Of a DNA stretch of 64,000 nucleotides, positions 47,686 to 59,898 are shown in pieces. The position numbers were made by a program, and so were the translations under genes. This DNA is from Gordionus sp. m RMFG-2023 (lineage: Eukaryota; Nematomorpha; Gordioida; Chordodea; Parachordodidae). Below the pieces are notes generated by a model, which made no database searches, was not told where the DNA came from, and saw only the letters and a list, made by a program, of their open reading frames with translations. Every line of letters starts with the position of its first letter. The stretch's first letter is position 1. The stretch spans positions 10,331,561 through 10,395,560 of the forward strand of contig NC_088775.1 in assembly GCF_954871325.1 (NCBI RefSeq), given 5' to 3'.

Positions 47686-50600
47686 TATGCACTCTTTGTT
47701 TTGCCTAGTTTTCTAAAAAAATTAATTATTATATGCAAATTAAATAATATATACTTTACAATTTTCTTATTGATAATTGTTGCGATTTAGCTTTAATCTC
47801 TTGGATTTTCATAATTATTTTGGGAACAAACTACTTTGGGAACGAACTATTGCAAATTGGCTTTTTTTGGGGAACGAACTATTGCAATACGACAAAAAAC
47901 CTATTTCCTAAATTTTCATACGAATTAGAGGGACGATACCGATTTGATTTGGAATCTTTTTTTAAAAAAAACAATTAAATTATATTTTTTTGCTGCCTGG
48001 CTGGCACCAGAAAATTTTATTTTTTAGAGATATTTAATATATATTATTTTTATGCTTTAAATCATTAAATAAATACTCGAAAAAATGGTTTTAATATAAA
48101 TTAAATATAATAAAATAAAATAAATGTGGCATTGAAAATATTCACGCTTACCACTAAAAAAATTTTGGCCCGACCCGCCCCGAAAGGCAATATTTTGTTT
48201 CACGCCCGAAAATTCACGGTGTTTTTAAATTTTTCAAAACTTAATCCTATAATTTTTTACAGCTATATAAAAATATGTAAAAATATATAAAATTACTAAA
48301 TAAAAATATATATTGGTCCTTAGCCTTTTTTAAAAAAAAACATTTTGATAATCTCAACTTAAAATATGTTCGTTGTTATAAATAATTTAGTTTTAACAAT
48401 CTCTAAATGAGTCTAACCTTATTTGGCTCAACCTAAAGATACATAGTATTTTTCCTAATTCATACTTGATTTTTAAAAACGGCATCCAGAAAAATAAACC
48501 ATAATAGTTTTTTATATACTGAACCGTAACCAAACTGAACCGTTATAAATAACAGTTCGGGTCCCTTCTTAAATGTTCAACAAAATGCCATATTACATTG
48601 AATAATTGTTGCAATAATTCGGATTTTTATAAATATATTTTTTAATATTTTTTAAAACAAAAAAGTCTTAACCTCATCCCTTTTCATTCATTATATGCCT
48701 TAATTTTATGCTATTTACTTTTTTTTAAATTCTCTTTTTAAATCCCTTATTTTGGCCTTTTAATTATATGGTGCCAGCCGTAAAAAGAGAGAAGAAAAAG
48801 TAATTTTTTTTTTTCAAAAATATTTTTAAAAAAAGATCCCGAATAAAACGTGGGGATTTAAGATCTTGAATCCCCACGTTGGGATACCGAATCCCACATG
48901 ATTCCATATCCCAATACGACATATATATAATTTATTTATTATTGCACTTTAATAATATAACATTTCGGTACTGCCATCCCCAAGTCTAGAGCGACGATCA
49001 GAAATATAAGCTTTGCCATACTAAATAATCGTTCAGCACTAGTACTTGAGGGCAGCGCAGTATTAAATTTAATAAACACACTTTTTATATGAAAAAAATT
49101 ATCAAAAATATTTAAATGAGTTTTTTAGATTTAAAAAAAGCATCTAGAGGTTCAATAATATTATTATTATTTCAAAAAAATCCTCTATGTAAGGCCGCGG
49201 TTTCGATCTTGCTATAGTATTAGTATCGTGGTTAGGCATGGCATTTTTTAACGTTTCAAGTTGCCTTTTAGATTCAGTCAAATTAATGTATGGCCAATTT
49301 AATTTAAAACTAGGATGAACGATAGCAGCTATTACATTATCATCATCATACAGATCTGAAATCTAATTTATATAAAGCGATTGTATTTATTATAAAAAAA
49401 GTATACCTTTTTAATTTTCAAAATTTAAATTTATCTGAGATTTAGATTCATTTTAAAAAAATATTAAAATAGCATTAAATTATGGTAAATAAAGATTTAA
49501 AAAAATATAATTATTATACACAAGGTAATTAATAATATATTAATTTTGAATTTTATATTAATACTATATATTAATTGTTAGTTGGGAAAATTTGAATTGG
49601 GAGATTAGAACCTAAATATAAAATATAAATATATACTAAAATTATAGTTTTGAATCCTTTTTTAAATACTAATACCAAAAAATAATTATAAATTATATAA
49701 ATTAATTTTAGGGAATACATAACCAAAAAAAATAAAAAAGTAAAAGTATAAAAATAATAAAAATTATATGCGAAAAATTATGTGAAAGTAAAAAAAATTA
49801 AAAAAAAGTGGAAGTGCTTTAAATTATAAAAATTGTGTATTTTATATAAAATTAACATCATCCCTAAAATTTCTTCTCATTATAATGAACTTTACATCAT
49901 TATTAAAAAATTTATATCAAACAAAACCAAATAACTTTAAAACCTTCATAATATAATACTCGTTTAACAATGTACATTTTCAAATTCAATTTTATATAAA
50001 AAAATTATTTTTCGTAAATATTCAAAATTATAAGCAAATCGAAATAATGCAATCACAACATTAATATTATAGTTGTGTTGTAAATTAAGCCAATTTAAAT
50101 TATGGCTAATCTAGCAATAAATTATTCATTTTATATATTGTATAATAGAAAATAAAAATAAAGTTTTGTCCTTTTCTCAATGCCTTTTAGCATAGACTCT
50201 TTGGCAAAATTTTAGATTATTGATTCTTTTGAGCTTGGCAATTAATATACTTAGTGTGGGAACATAATATCCCATGCTCATATTATCTTGCCCTTCCTAG
50301 ATTTTAAGTGAGGATTTTGTAAGACATATGGAGTTCTTAAATAATATTTGCTAGAATGTCATAAGTCTGACAGCCAATTATTTTTTTTAGAGCTAATGCT
50401 ACAGATTTTTGTTTTAGATTTTTTGGATCAATCCAATGTGCGGTCACTCCTAAATATGCTCTAGAATATCATATTATAAATCAGAAAATAAACATTTTTA
50501 CCTTCTATTGTGCGTCCAGCAATCTGCTGTTGTACAGATATAGGTGACATCTGATAGATTAAATATTAAAAATTCTATCATTCTTTAAAGCTATATAAAA

Positions 50601-51516
50601 TTCTTGCTATCAATATCTGTCGGCAAAATATCTTGGTACGTGGAGAAAAAGTGTTTGTCATCTTAATAAAAGAACCATTATCCACCAAGGATGTTGACAT
50701 CCTGGGTTGATGAATCAATGTCTAATTTTGTCTGAATTAAATTTGATTTGGAAGTGGATATATTTTCTTCCATTACCCCAGGACTTTTTAGATATTTTTC
50801 AGTCTCTTTATAATTTGAGGTGTGAACAGTCAAAAATTATAACAGTAATACTCAAAATAAAAATTATGTAGGAGATAAGTACATAAAAATGATTGAAATA
50901 ACTATTTTAAAATATTTTAAATAATTTAGATAAAATTTATTAATATATTAGAAAAAATGATAGGTCTTTGATTTAAATTTATTTTAAAAATTAAGGATTA
51001 GCCTACACATTGATATTAAATTTGTTTAATATATTACCTTTAAATGTTTTGTCAAATTAAAGCTGCTTGTATGATTTGAGGATAAAATTTTGCGACACAT
51101 CTTGCATCAAAACCGATATCTAGTAGTAATTTTTTCTTCAAGATTAAAGTATTTTTTGAATTTTGGAAAAGGATAATCTATATTTTTCTCATTTTCCAAA
51201 GAAATTTCGCTATCCTCAACAATCTCACACATTTTTAATACTAAATTTATAATGCTAACTAGATTTATAATGTTTTTTTTAAATATAAATTTAAATTTCA
51301 AACTTAAATTAAATAAAAGGATTATAATTTAGATTTAATAAAAAAATATATTTTAATAATTTTTAGATGTATTTATTATGTAAAATGATCTACTTCGCTA
51401 CTTTCTAAATTAGAAGCGAGCTACCGCTATCGCTATTTTCTAAAAAAAGTAGCCCGCTAAAGCCACCGCTACTGAAAAAAGTAGCGCGCTACGTAGCCCG
51501 CTATTTAACAACACTG

Positions 51517-52898
51517 CTATTTTCTTTTATATTTAATATCTTAATTTTTTTATTTTACAAAATAAAAGGAAATTATATGAAAATAAGCTACAATTCTAAA
51601 ATAAAGACGTATAATTTAAATTAGAATATACCCTCCATTTATTTTTCACAAAAGTTTGACTTTATAAATTTTTATTTGACTTTTGACAGTAGACATTTTC
51701 AAAATTGTAAAAAAGATCTGGGCTCGTTTTTCACCAGAAATAAGCTTACCTAGATTAAACAAACGTTTTACGTGAACCCCTTGATGTAAGTTTAACCTCA
51801 TATTTATACGCAGTTATTTTAAATTGGCAAACATCATTAAGATGATGAGATTCGGTTGCCAAATCTCAGAAACGGCAAATTTTTAAAAAAGTAATCAAAA
51901 TTAATTAATAGTTCGCACAAATTTTTTTTTAAAAATAAATGGAGTGTTGAAACTCGATTTGTAAATTTCAATAATAGTAAATTATTATATTTTAAACATA
52001 TTTTTTGATAGGTAAATATTTAGATATTTTAAAACGAAACTTGAAAAATAATTAGTTACTTTGTCGTTCCATTCCAAGAAATTTAACCCATTAAATAATT
52101 ACAAATTATAATTTTTTAACTTAGCAGTTTTTCGAAAAAATTTTGTCTTAAAAACACTAGTGGAGACCGGGGAAGAGATTAGACCGGAGTAGGTCGGCAC
52201 TTTATATTCTATTCTTAAAATACAAAATTAAATTTTTTTCATGGAGGTGACATATCCTTCGAAGACACTTGCATATTCTGAATCAGCTATTTTTAAAATT
52301 GTTTATTTATTTAAAAAGATATTTACCATAATTATGTTCAGAATATTTTTATAAAAACCTTTTGGAAGTGAACGCAATGAATTTTTTTATCAAATTACAC
52401 TTTAAATGGAATGACAAGGGATAATTAGCCTAAGAATATAATTTTTGGTTTTAAAACAATATTAAAATCTTTTATTATCACCCTTGACAAATTCACTATG
52501 GTTTATTAATTTTTTTTAGAATGCACTTTTTTCAAAGTGTTAATAAATCATTTATTAAACCCTACAAATCAAATCGAGTAATTACGATAAATAATTTTTA
52601 GTTTATAGTTTAATAATAATATGTAATGTATTATAATTTAGATTATATCACAAAAAAAATACATTTTTTGTGTAATGTAACGTAAAACATTTTTAATATA
52701 TTATTCTATTTTATTCCCTTCTTTCCTAATGCTTTGGGGGAAGGTAAATTAATTCTTACACCAATTAAAAAATAATTGACTATTGTAATTTGAAATAAGT
52801 TATAAAAAATTAATATCTTTACTTAATAAATATTTTTTATAATTGATAAGATATAAAAACCGAATATAATTAATGTCACTTTATTTATTTTATAAATA
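51517..52898. other. Intergenic, upstream of Kir gene C
   Basis: AT-rich. The last 170 bp share words with the 5' flank of copy B (TTTGGGGGAAGGTAAAT near 52733), making this the best candidate for conserved promoter or 5' UTR sequence. No core promoter motif can be singled out. Confidence 0.5.
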
Positions 52899-54123
52899 AT
52901 GAGATTCTTTAAAAATATCCACTTTCATCCTGCATCTCAGAAGAATAGTCAAACATCCGGTGACGATATCGAAATACAATCGCCTAATCAAGAAAATGGC
53001 TTAGCCGAATCTGTTCTCAAAACCAGATTCAAACGAAAAAAGAGTTTTTTTATTCCCCCGGGATTCATAAAGGAAAGCAACAAAAGCTTGAAAAGTATAT
53101 ATAGCCGTGATTATGACTCGCAGGACAGGGAATCAACTACTGTAGTCTCAGATGAACAAATCTTACAGACGTCGCTTAAGCATAAAAATAGATTGAAGAT
53201 ATTCCAATGGCTAGATGCCTACCACCATCGAAGCTTAAAAAAAATTTCTAACGATTCTCCTGGAGAAATGGAAGCATTCCTACCCAAGAAGATTCGTAAA
53301 AGATTGGTTAACAAATCAGGAACTTGCAATGTGCTCCATTCACACATACCTAAGCTGAGTCAGCACTTTTTGTCAGATATTTACACTACTGTGTTAGACA
53401 GCAAATGGCGTTGGTCCGTGGCCATTTTCACAGCTGGTTTCCTTGGAAGTTGGCTATGTTTCGCCTTTATTTGGTGGCTCATCCTTTTTTCCCACGACGA
53501 TTTCGACAACATATCTAACCCGAATTGGAAACCCTGTGTCAAAAACATAGAATCATTTGCTGGTGTTTTCTTATTCGCGGTAGAGACCCAACACACTATA
53601 GGGTATGGATACAGATACCCGACGGAGGAATGTCCCGAAGCTATAATAGTTTTTATTCTTCAATGCATAACAGGGGCCCTCGTACAAGGATATATAACGG
53701 GCATGATGTTTGCCAAACTTTGTCGACCTAAGAAAAGAGCCGCTACTCTCATGTTCAGCAAAAAAGCCGTTATTTGTACTCGTGATGGTCAACTGTGTTT
53801 GTGCGTACGTATAGGTGACATGAGGACGTCCCATATGATTGGAGCCCACACTAAGTCTTACATGTTCAGGAAGAAAATTACTCTGGAAGGTGAAGTTATT
53901 CATCTTAAACCTTACGTGATCCAAGTGGGAACAAATCCTCCTGATGATAACGTTTTTTTAGTGTGGCCAGTTATTGTTAGTCACATAATTGATAATCAGT
54001 CACCCTTTTACGACATGGGAGCCGAAGAGTTGAATAACGAACATTTCGAAATGGTTTTCATATTTGAGGGAATGATAGAAGCCACGGGAGCCACAATGCA
54101 AGCTAGGACTTCCTATTTGCCTC
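52899..54123 (+). CDS. Kir gene C exon 1
   Basis: Encodes residues 1-408 plus one base, the whole channel from N-terminus to SYLP in a single exon. Gene A has three introns in the same span. The donor is GTATGG, the same as in copy B. Confidence 0.92.
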
Positions 54124-57100
54124 GTATGGCATTTATATATTATTTGTTGCTTTAAAACGAATAAAATAGAAATTAAAAATTTTTTGGTTTTAATTTTATT
54201 TATTAAAGCTTATTTACAAAACTATGTTAAAAAAAGAAAATAAAAAACATATAATCTATTTAAAACATTTCATATACATTAAAATTATATTAAATTTAAA
54301 AAATATTAAATTTAAAAAATATTTTTAAAAAAGCATATAAGAACGGGAAAAACAATGTAGAAGAGGCCGGGGTTATATTGTCCATAAAAAAAATTGAAGT
54401 GCTATAAAAAATAGGTGAAGAAAATTTTCCAGAATACTTGAACATAGTTTTCTTCTTACATATATATCTAAAGGAATTTATATTTAAAAAAAATCTTTTA
54501 ATTTTTTTATTAATATAAAATTTTTTAAAAAAATGAAAATTTAAGAATTATGAAAAACACCCTGGGTACCTATTATACTTTCGCTTTGAGTGACATAGCG
54601 CTTCTTTCTCTTATTTTTAATATAAAAATGTTAATCCTAAGTAAATGAAAGTAAATTGTCAAATATGTTAAATTTACCAAGTTCATCTATATTATATAAA
54701 TCTCTCTGAAGAACCTTTTTTCATTTAAACCTGTCATAATCTACATAAGTCAATCATCTTCACATTTATGGCCCTAGATAAACTAGTGGCTCCTTTTGTT
54801 CCTATAAATTTAGTTAGATTTTTTTTATTCAAAATAATCCCAGCTTAAAATAATCCCAGCTTAAAATAAACCTGCCAAAACCTGCCCCGCCCCTTCACAA
54901 TTTATTAAAATTTAATTTCAAAATATTAAATTACCATATTGTCAATATTTATACATCATAAAATTGTGTTTATTTTATTATTTAGAATTGATATCTATTA
55001 TGAGTAAAAATTATAAAATGTAAAAAATTAAAATTTACTTTTGACGTGTTAAAATTTAAAGTTTCATTTAAAATTTCTCGTGAGCAATTATGGGTGAAAC
55101 ATTTTTGGACCTACTTATAACTATAAAAATACGAATCGAATTGAATCAAATATTTGCATTATTCGTGTTAGATTTGTATTTTCGGATCGAATAATTGTAT
55201 TATATATATTTGTACTTATCGAACAATTCCTTATTTGCATTCGCACGAATAATAAAAACAATTCGATTTGATTAGTCAAATATTCGATTCGAAAATTAAA
55301 TTCTATAAAAAAATGAAAACATCAATGTATTAAAAAATCTTTAATTTTTTTTGAATGAATCTCTGAATATTTTTTTTAAAAAAATTGTGATTTCATCTTT
55401 TTTGTGCATGAAAATTATAAAAGGTTTACTTATAATAACAGATTTTTTTTATTAAACATATTTTGGACTTTAAAGTAAAATTTTATCAAAAATCTTTCCT
55501 CTTTAAAATAATTTTAAAATATTTTTGCTCACGTTTGTCAAAATATGAAAAATTAGTGATTAAAATTTGATAAATGATTAATAGATGTAGAATTAGTAAA
55601 AATCAAATACATGTTACAAATAATTTTGAATATTTATGAAATAGTTTAATATTTACGAATAGTTTCGAAATAATGTCGAATATACATGATAAATTTGGAA
55701 TAATATGAAAAAATCAAATTACACGAATAATTTTGAATAATTCGATCGAATAATGGATGAAAAATTATTTGACCAATAATATATTTTCCAATGCGAATCG
55801 AATTGAATAATGTTTAATTCGTTTTCGGTGTATATGCTTAAGTGCCTTATTAAAATACATATTTGGCTTAAATTTTAATCTCAAAATTTCTTAATTTTTA
55901 AATTAATTGAGAAGTAATTACCTAAGCCGAAATAACACTATCCCCGATCACCCCTATTAAAAAAAGAAGACTCTCATTGACAAACCGTTCGCTCTTTTTC
56001 AAAATTATTTCCTATAATTAAGCAAATGTATGTCGGATTTACCCTCCTTTTCCTTGTGTAAAAGTTAACAATTTTTTTTTCACTTAATTAGGTAAACTTG
56101 ATTTTACATTTAAATTAATGGCCAAATTTTATGTATTTCTATTCCAAGTTTTCCAAAAGGTCGTAGGCTATCTTTTTTTCTATAAACTAAAGTCTTTAAT
56201 TCGTTCGAAACATGACTCCAGGTCCAGGGGACTGAGATAAGAGGAAGGGGTTATTAAGAAAATTTTATACATTTTTGGTACAGAGTCACTTTAAGACTTA
56301 TTGAACTGCGCAACTATTCTACCCATACTTAGTGGATTCATAAAAGCTTAATGCATCATTTAAATTTTTTTCCATGGAATAATTTTCTCGATATAAAAAC
56401 ATCTTTTGAAAATATTTTATTTTTAATATACATAAATATCGTCTGCATTTTGAAATTCTATAATTGTGTTTGAAATAAGATCTCAAAATATGCTCGCCTT
56501 TACTTTATAACTTATGAATATTGGAAAATTTTGAGACTTCAGTAAATAATGGGACCCCATCTAGCTAGTTTGTTGAAAAAATTAATAATTTCTTTTTATC
56601 TCAATTTTCTTATTAATCATTCAATCTTCCAGATATTATTTGAGGATATTAAGTTTGAATACATTCTTTAATAACATTTAAATGTTCATTAAAAAACCAA
56701 TGGGGCGCGTTTTAAAATTAAAAAAATTTTAAGACGTGATGTTTTTTTGTAACTAACCGTTTACATTTAATGGCACCATTTAATTTATATCCTTACTCTA
56801 TTTACAGATCGCGCGAATTCGCGGCGAAGTATACAAAATATGCTGAATTCTTCGTCTGTGAATTCAGGGTTACGCTGCATTTATAGTGAGCGCGATTCGC
56901 CCCGATGCGAAATTTCTTGCCATCTTATTTTCATAATCTGGCCAATAATAGGTATAATTTAAAAATACGGAACGAATTGATTAAATTGCAATAGAAGTTT
57001 AAGTATACTTCAAAAAGTATTATAGCTGCGATAGCTGTGATTTTGCTAGCGATTAATTTCACATTGCTAGAATAAATCGTGCTTACTATAAATGCAGCGT

Positions 57101-57458
57101 TTGTAAATATTTTTTATACATTTTATATACGTTTCAAGACGAAATTTTATGGGGATATAGATTTGAGCGTTTAACTCGTTTTATCACGGAAACTGGTAAC
57201 CTAGCTATCAATTATACTCGATTTCACAGCGTTATATCAGTCAACATACCCCGATGCAGTTCTAGGACTTTAGAATCTTTAAGAAAGAAATTTTTTGAAG
57301 AGGAAGAAAGATTAAGAGAAAAATTATCATCCGAAAGCTTCACGGAGAAAGAAAATGAAAGAGCTGAGACATCGGAATTAGTTATGCTTCTCAAATCGAC
57401 ACTGGAAAGATTGGATAAGTTGGAGGCTAAAGATGACCATCTACTTCTAGGAAAATAA
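52899..57458 (+). CDS. Inward-rectifier K+ channel (Kir), gene C, two exons
   Basis: Exons 52899-54123 and 57139-57458 join at phase 1 (C+AC, His409) through a 3.0-kb GT-AG intron to 514 residues, a normal Kir length. N-terminus of about 130 residues, then [11 protein letters not shown], slide-helix motif DSKWRW (167-172), TM1, filter TIGYG (233-237), TM2 with ITGALVQG, basic motif CRPKKR (275-280), cytoplasmic domain, [14 protein letters not shown], and a charged helical, probably coiled-coil, tail. The disulfide cysteines are present. The rectification sites read Q263 in TM2 and G315 where Kir2.1 has E224; N346 and D350 align with D255 and D259. Weak rectification is therefore likely, but this is inference. 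The start is supported by the aligned, mutated start of copy B. AATAAA at 57477 and 57530 could serve as poly(A) signals, weak evidence in AT-rich DNA. Confidence 0.93.
54124..57138 (+). other. Kir gene C intron
   Basis: It runs from GTATGG to TTTCAAG. Contents: an area at about 55130-55825 bounded by CGAATCGAATTGAAT words that may be a worn inverted-repeat element, a GCGAATTCGC hairpin relic near 56808-56850, and a MITE at 56873-57099 only 40 bp from the acceptor. No other gene is visible. Confidence 0.8.
56873..57099. mobile_element. MITE of the GCGATGCGAAATTT family next to the splice acceptor
   Basis: Ends CGCTGCATTTATAGTGAGC and GCTTACTATAAATGCAGCG are inverted copies 227 bp apart. The interior resembles 21607-21796. 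It lies 39 bp upstream of gene C's last exon, so it must include or adjoin the branch-point region. The target duplication is unclear (TTA against TTT). Confidence 0.72.
57139..57458 (+). CDS. Kir gene C exon 2
   Basis: Encodes the end of His409 to residue 514: [11 protein letters not shown], the Kir NYTRFHS segment, PRCSSRTLESL, then about 60 charged residues predicted helical (EEEERLREKL, LKSTLERLDKLEA). The stop is TAA at 57456. It aligns with the decayed copy B remnant at 35433-35655. Confidence 0.92.
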
Positions 57459-58661
57459 TCTCTAAAGATGTTTATTAATAAATTGATATATTTTAACTCT
57501 CTTTAAATAATTCCTATTAAATAAATGTCTCAATCAGAATATAATTTATAATTGATCTCCCTTATATGTTTATCTTTCTTATATTTTCTATTTTTTATTT
57601 AAGTAGAAATATATTGTTCACTAACGGTTATAATTTTTATTTATCTCTCATATAAAAACAAAATAGTTTACAAAATTTTATATACTAGTTTCGTCTTGCA
57701 TTAAATAATATTATTGGAATGAAAATATTTCTTAATTCAGTATATTTTAAAATCGATTCGATATTTAACTAAGTACCTAATTTTTGTTAAATTTGTAAAT
57801 ATATTTTTTTTATACTTAAGTCCTAAAGTTAATAAAGCCAGCTTAAGAGTCCGTGGGGCATGTGGGTCGCATTTTATTTGGGCCAGACTTAGATTGTGTT
57901 ATACCTAAAATGCATTTTATTTAGACTTAATTTCGTATGGATATTTTTTTTAAGCAAGTAAAAAATATAAATTTTGATTTTAATAGAAAATTGCAAGTTG
58001 AACAGGAAAAAAAAACCATTAATTGAAAATGACTTTTTTATTAAAATAAATTTTTTTTTAATAATTAATTGATTATTTTAAAGAAAGAATCTGATATGTT
58101 TGTAAATTTAACTTGGCTATTGTAAAATAGCTCAGAGATTCTATTAACGTAAGCTATGACTGATTTATAATTTGTTATATCCTTTGTTTAAAAAAAAGGA
58201 TTAGTAGAATAGAGAGTCCAGTTTTTAGAAGTTAAAAAATTGGAAACTATAATAAATATGGGTTTTTCCCAAAAGATATAATATATATATAACTAATTTA
58301 TTCTTATATTGATCACAAAGGAATGAAATCTCACGTCCCTCTTACCAGTAATAAATTATTGATTGACATAATATTGATATTCGATATTTATAAATAATTT
58401 GATTGTCATACGATATTAGATAAAATTAAATATAATGTAAAACTACAAATTTATTAGATAAAATTAAATATAATGTAAATCTACAAATCTCAGACAGTCA
58501 AAAGTGTCGACGTGATCAAATGTCACTTAATTATTGTAAAATTAACTATTTCAAGACGACTCTAGAACAGTGTCCCAGGCTTTAGCCAATATTTAGCTTA
58601 ATATCGAACTTAAATCCAATTTTCTTTTGCCTAATCTCTAAAGCAGAGCCAAATTTTTTGG
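57459..58661. other. Intergenic, 3' of Kir gene C
   Basis: AT-rich. A 36-bp tandem duplication (TTAGATAAAATTAAATATAA units) lies at about 58415-58490. No gene is seen. Confidence 0.55.
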
Positions 58662-58669
58662 TAAGGTTC

Positions 58670-58903
58670 CAGGTAGTGTTGTCGAAATCCTCAATTTAAG
58701 CACTTTTTAAAAATCGACTAAATCAAGATTTTAACCCAAATAATATTACTCAAGCCTCGATATTTGGTCAGAAAAGACCAAACCTTTCTGCTATCTATAT
58801 GCGATATCCCAAGGCTTGGGGGGTAATATTTTTTCGCCAAAATCTTGACTTAATCGTTTATTTTTAAGTGCCTAAAGTTAAACAGAGGTTTTTGACAACA
58901 CTG
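58670..58903. mobile_element. hAT-like MITE, TAGTGTTGTTAAA family, diverged copy
   Basis: Left end CAGGTAGTGTTGTCGAAA and right end TTTTTGACAACACTG are inverted. The flanks TAAGGTTC and TAAGGTAA match at 6 of 8. The interior shares AATCAAGATTTTA-like and CCCAAGGCTTGG words with the family. Confidence 0.65.
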
Positions 58904-59691
58904 TAAGGTAATTTTTTGGCTTAACCACGAGGTTCTAGATTTTTTTTTGGCTTCAAACTAAGGGTCTAACCAGAATTAGTTAAAGCTTGAAACAGTGATA
59001 TTTGAATATTTAGAAATGTAGTTCATATATTAAAAAATAAAACTTAAATTATAAATTTTAATGACAAAATTCTTTATGATTATACTGCCGTATGATAAAA
59101 ATTTGTTTTATTGTCATCTACTCTAATCCTTGATTTTTTGTAAAATGAGATGTAACTTAATTAATAAATCTTTAAAAAAAAATTCACTGAAATAGCAAAG
59201 GAATAATGATTGAGGAGTGGCAGGACATTACATCTAGGTGAAATATTAGTTTTCTTTTTTTCACGCTTTTAATTAATGGCATAAATATCAAACTTCCCGC
59301 CAAATTATATATTTATATATATTTAAAAAAACTAGAAAGGCATTAATCAAGTTTTATTTATCATAAAAACATTATTTATAATAATACAGTGAATAATTCT
59401 AAATATGTAGATATATTAGTGATATATTTAGAAGGTTATTTAAAGGGATATTTGACCCTCCCAAATTAGTTTCCTTTTTTAAAAAATTTTGAATTTATAT
59501 GACCCCCCCCCCCCTCCTCAAAATAAAATCATGGATACCCACTATTATATTATAAAATGTAAATAAAGTATATTATATATTTAATAATCATATTAAAATA
59601 TAAATCATTCAAAAACAATTTTAAATAAAATGCACCGTCTTATATTTGAAATTCAATTTAGCATATTTCATTGGCTATCATGTATACCACT

Positions 59692-59898
59692 TCAGACCTC
59701 ATCACATTTCTTGAAATTTCTTTGTAAACGTATATAGAACCCTTCCGGCAAGATATCTCTTCTAGGGCTATTTGCAATCCATAATTGAATTACAGCGACC
59801 AAATGCTTTGGATAAAATTTTGAGTCAGAAACGATCGATCCATTAATAACTTTTTTAGTATTATATATTATACCGTCTTCTTTTTGGGTGATTATAGC
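59692..59898 (-). CDS. Secreted-protein gene, last exon
   Basis: 68 codons and a TGA. It starts AIITQKEDG after a pyrimidine-rich tract and TTTAAAG, and ends FKKCDEV. Clearly coding in composition (tryptophan, proline, paired arginines), unlike anything within 1 kb. Confidence 0.62.
   Translation of the reverse strand, partial: AIITQKEDGIIYNTKKVINGSIVSDSKFYPKHLVAVIQLWIANSPRRDILPEGFYIRLQRNFKKCDEV

Larger units (their letters stand above)
38699..48921 (-). mobile_element. Nested hAT with long inverted arms, itself holding a Mutator-like element
   Basis: Inverted arms of several hundred bases run from TGTCGTATTGGGATATGG (38699) inward and mirror 48921 back to about 48510. Shared blocks are AACGTGGGGATTC, GGCTGGCACCATATAATT, AAGGCCAAAATAAGGG, ATGGCATTT and GGTTCAGTTTGGTTACGG. 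Both sides are flanked by TATATATA, an 8-bp duplication but in low-complexity sequence. The left arm has part of its sequence twice (38850-38964 continued at 44666, and again at 44707-44905). A minus-strand hAT C-terminal motif (QVSVERAFSGLKFVLSSQ) lies at 45134-45379. Taking out the inner element leaves about 4.5 kb. Confidence 0.7.
37774..51516 (-). mobile_element. Outer hAT transposon, interrupted by a nested hAT
   Basis: The left end CAGAGTTGTTAAACC and the right end TTTAACAACACTG are inverted, and both sides carry GTAGCGCGCTAC and GCTACCGCTA words. Taking out the nested element (38699-48921) leaves about 3.5 kb, a normal hAT length. The right part holds a decayed minus-strand transposase: N-terminus at 51107-51301, BED-finger-like CKMC with HLK near 51050-51110, and a C-terminal hAT dimer motif at about 48970-49080 (FIKFNTALPSSTSAERLFSM). 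The flanking octamers GCAAAATT and CTATTTTC do not match, so the two ends might come from different copies. Confidence 0.6.

Noticed and set aside
46992-47738. Three homologous small proteins on the minus strand
   Set aside because: They repeat exactly with the 270-bp tandem unit, are Asn/Ile/Tyr-rich and lack any domain.
37774-51516. Perfect target duplication for the outer hAT
   Set aside because: The flanking octamers GCAAAATT and CTATTTTC do not match, so I lowered confidence and noted that the two ends may belong to different copies.
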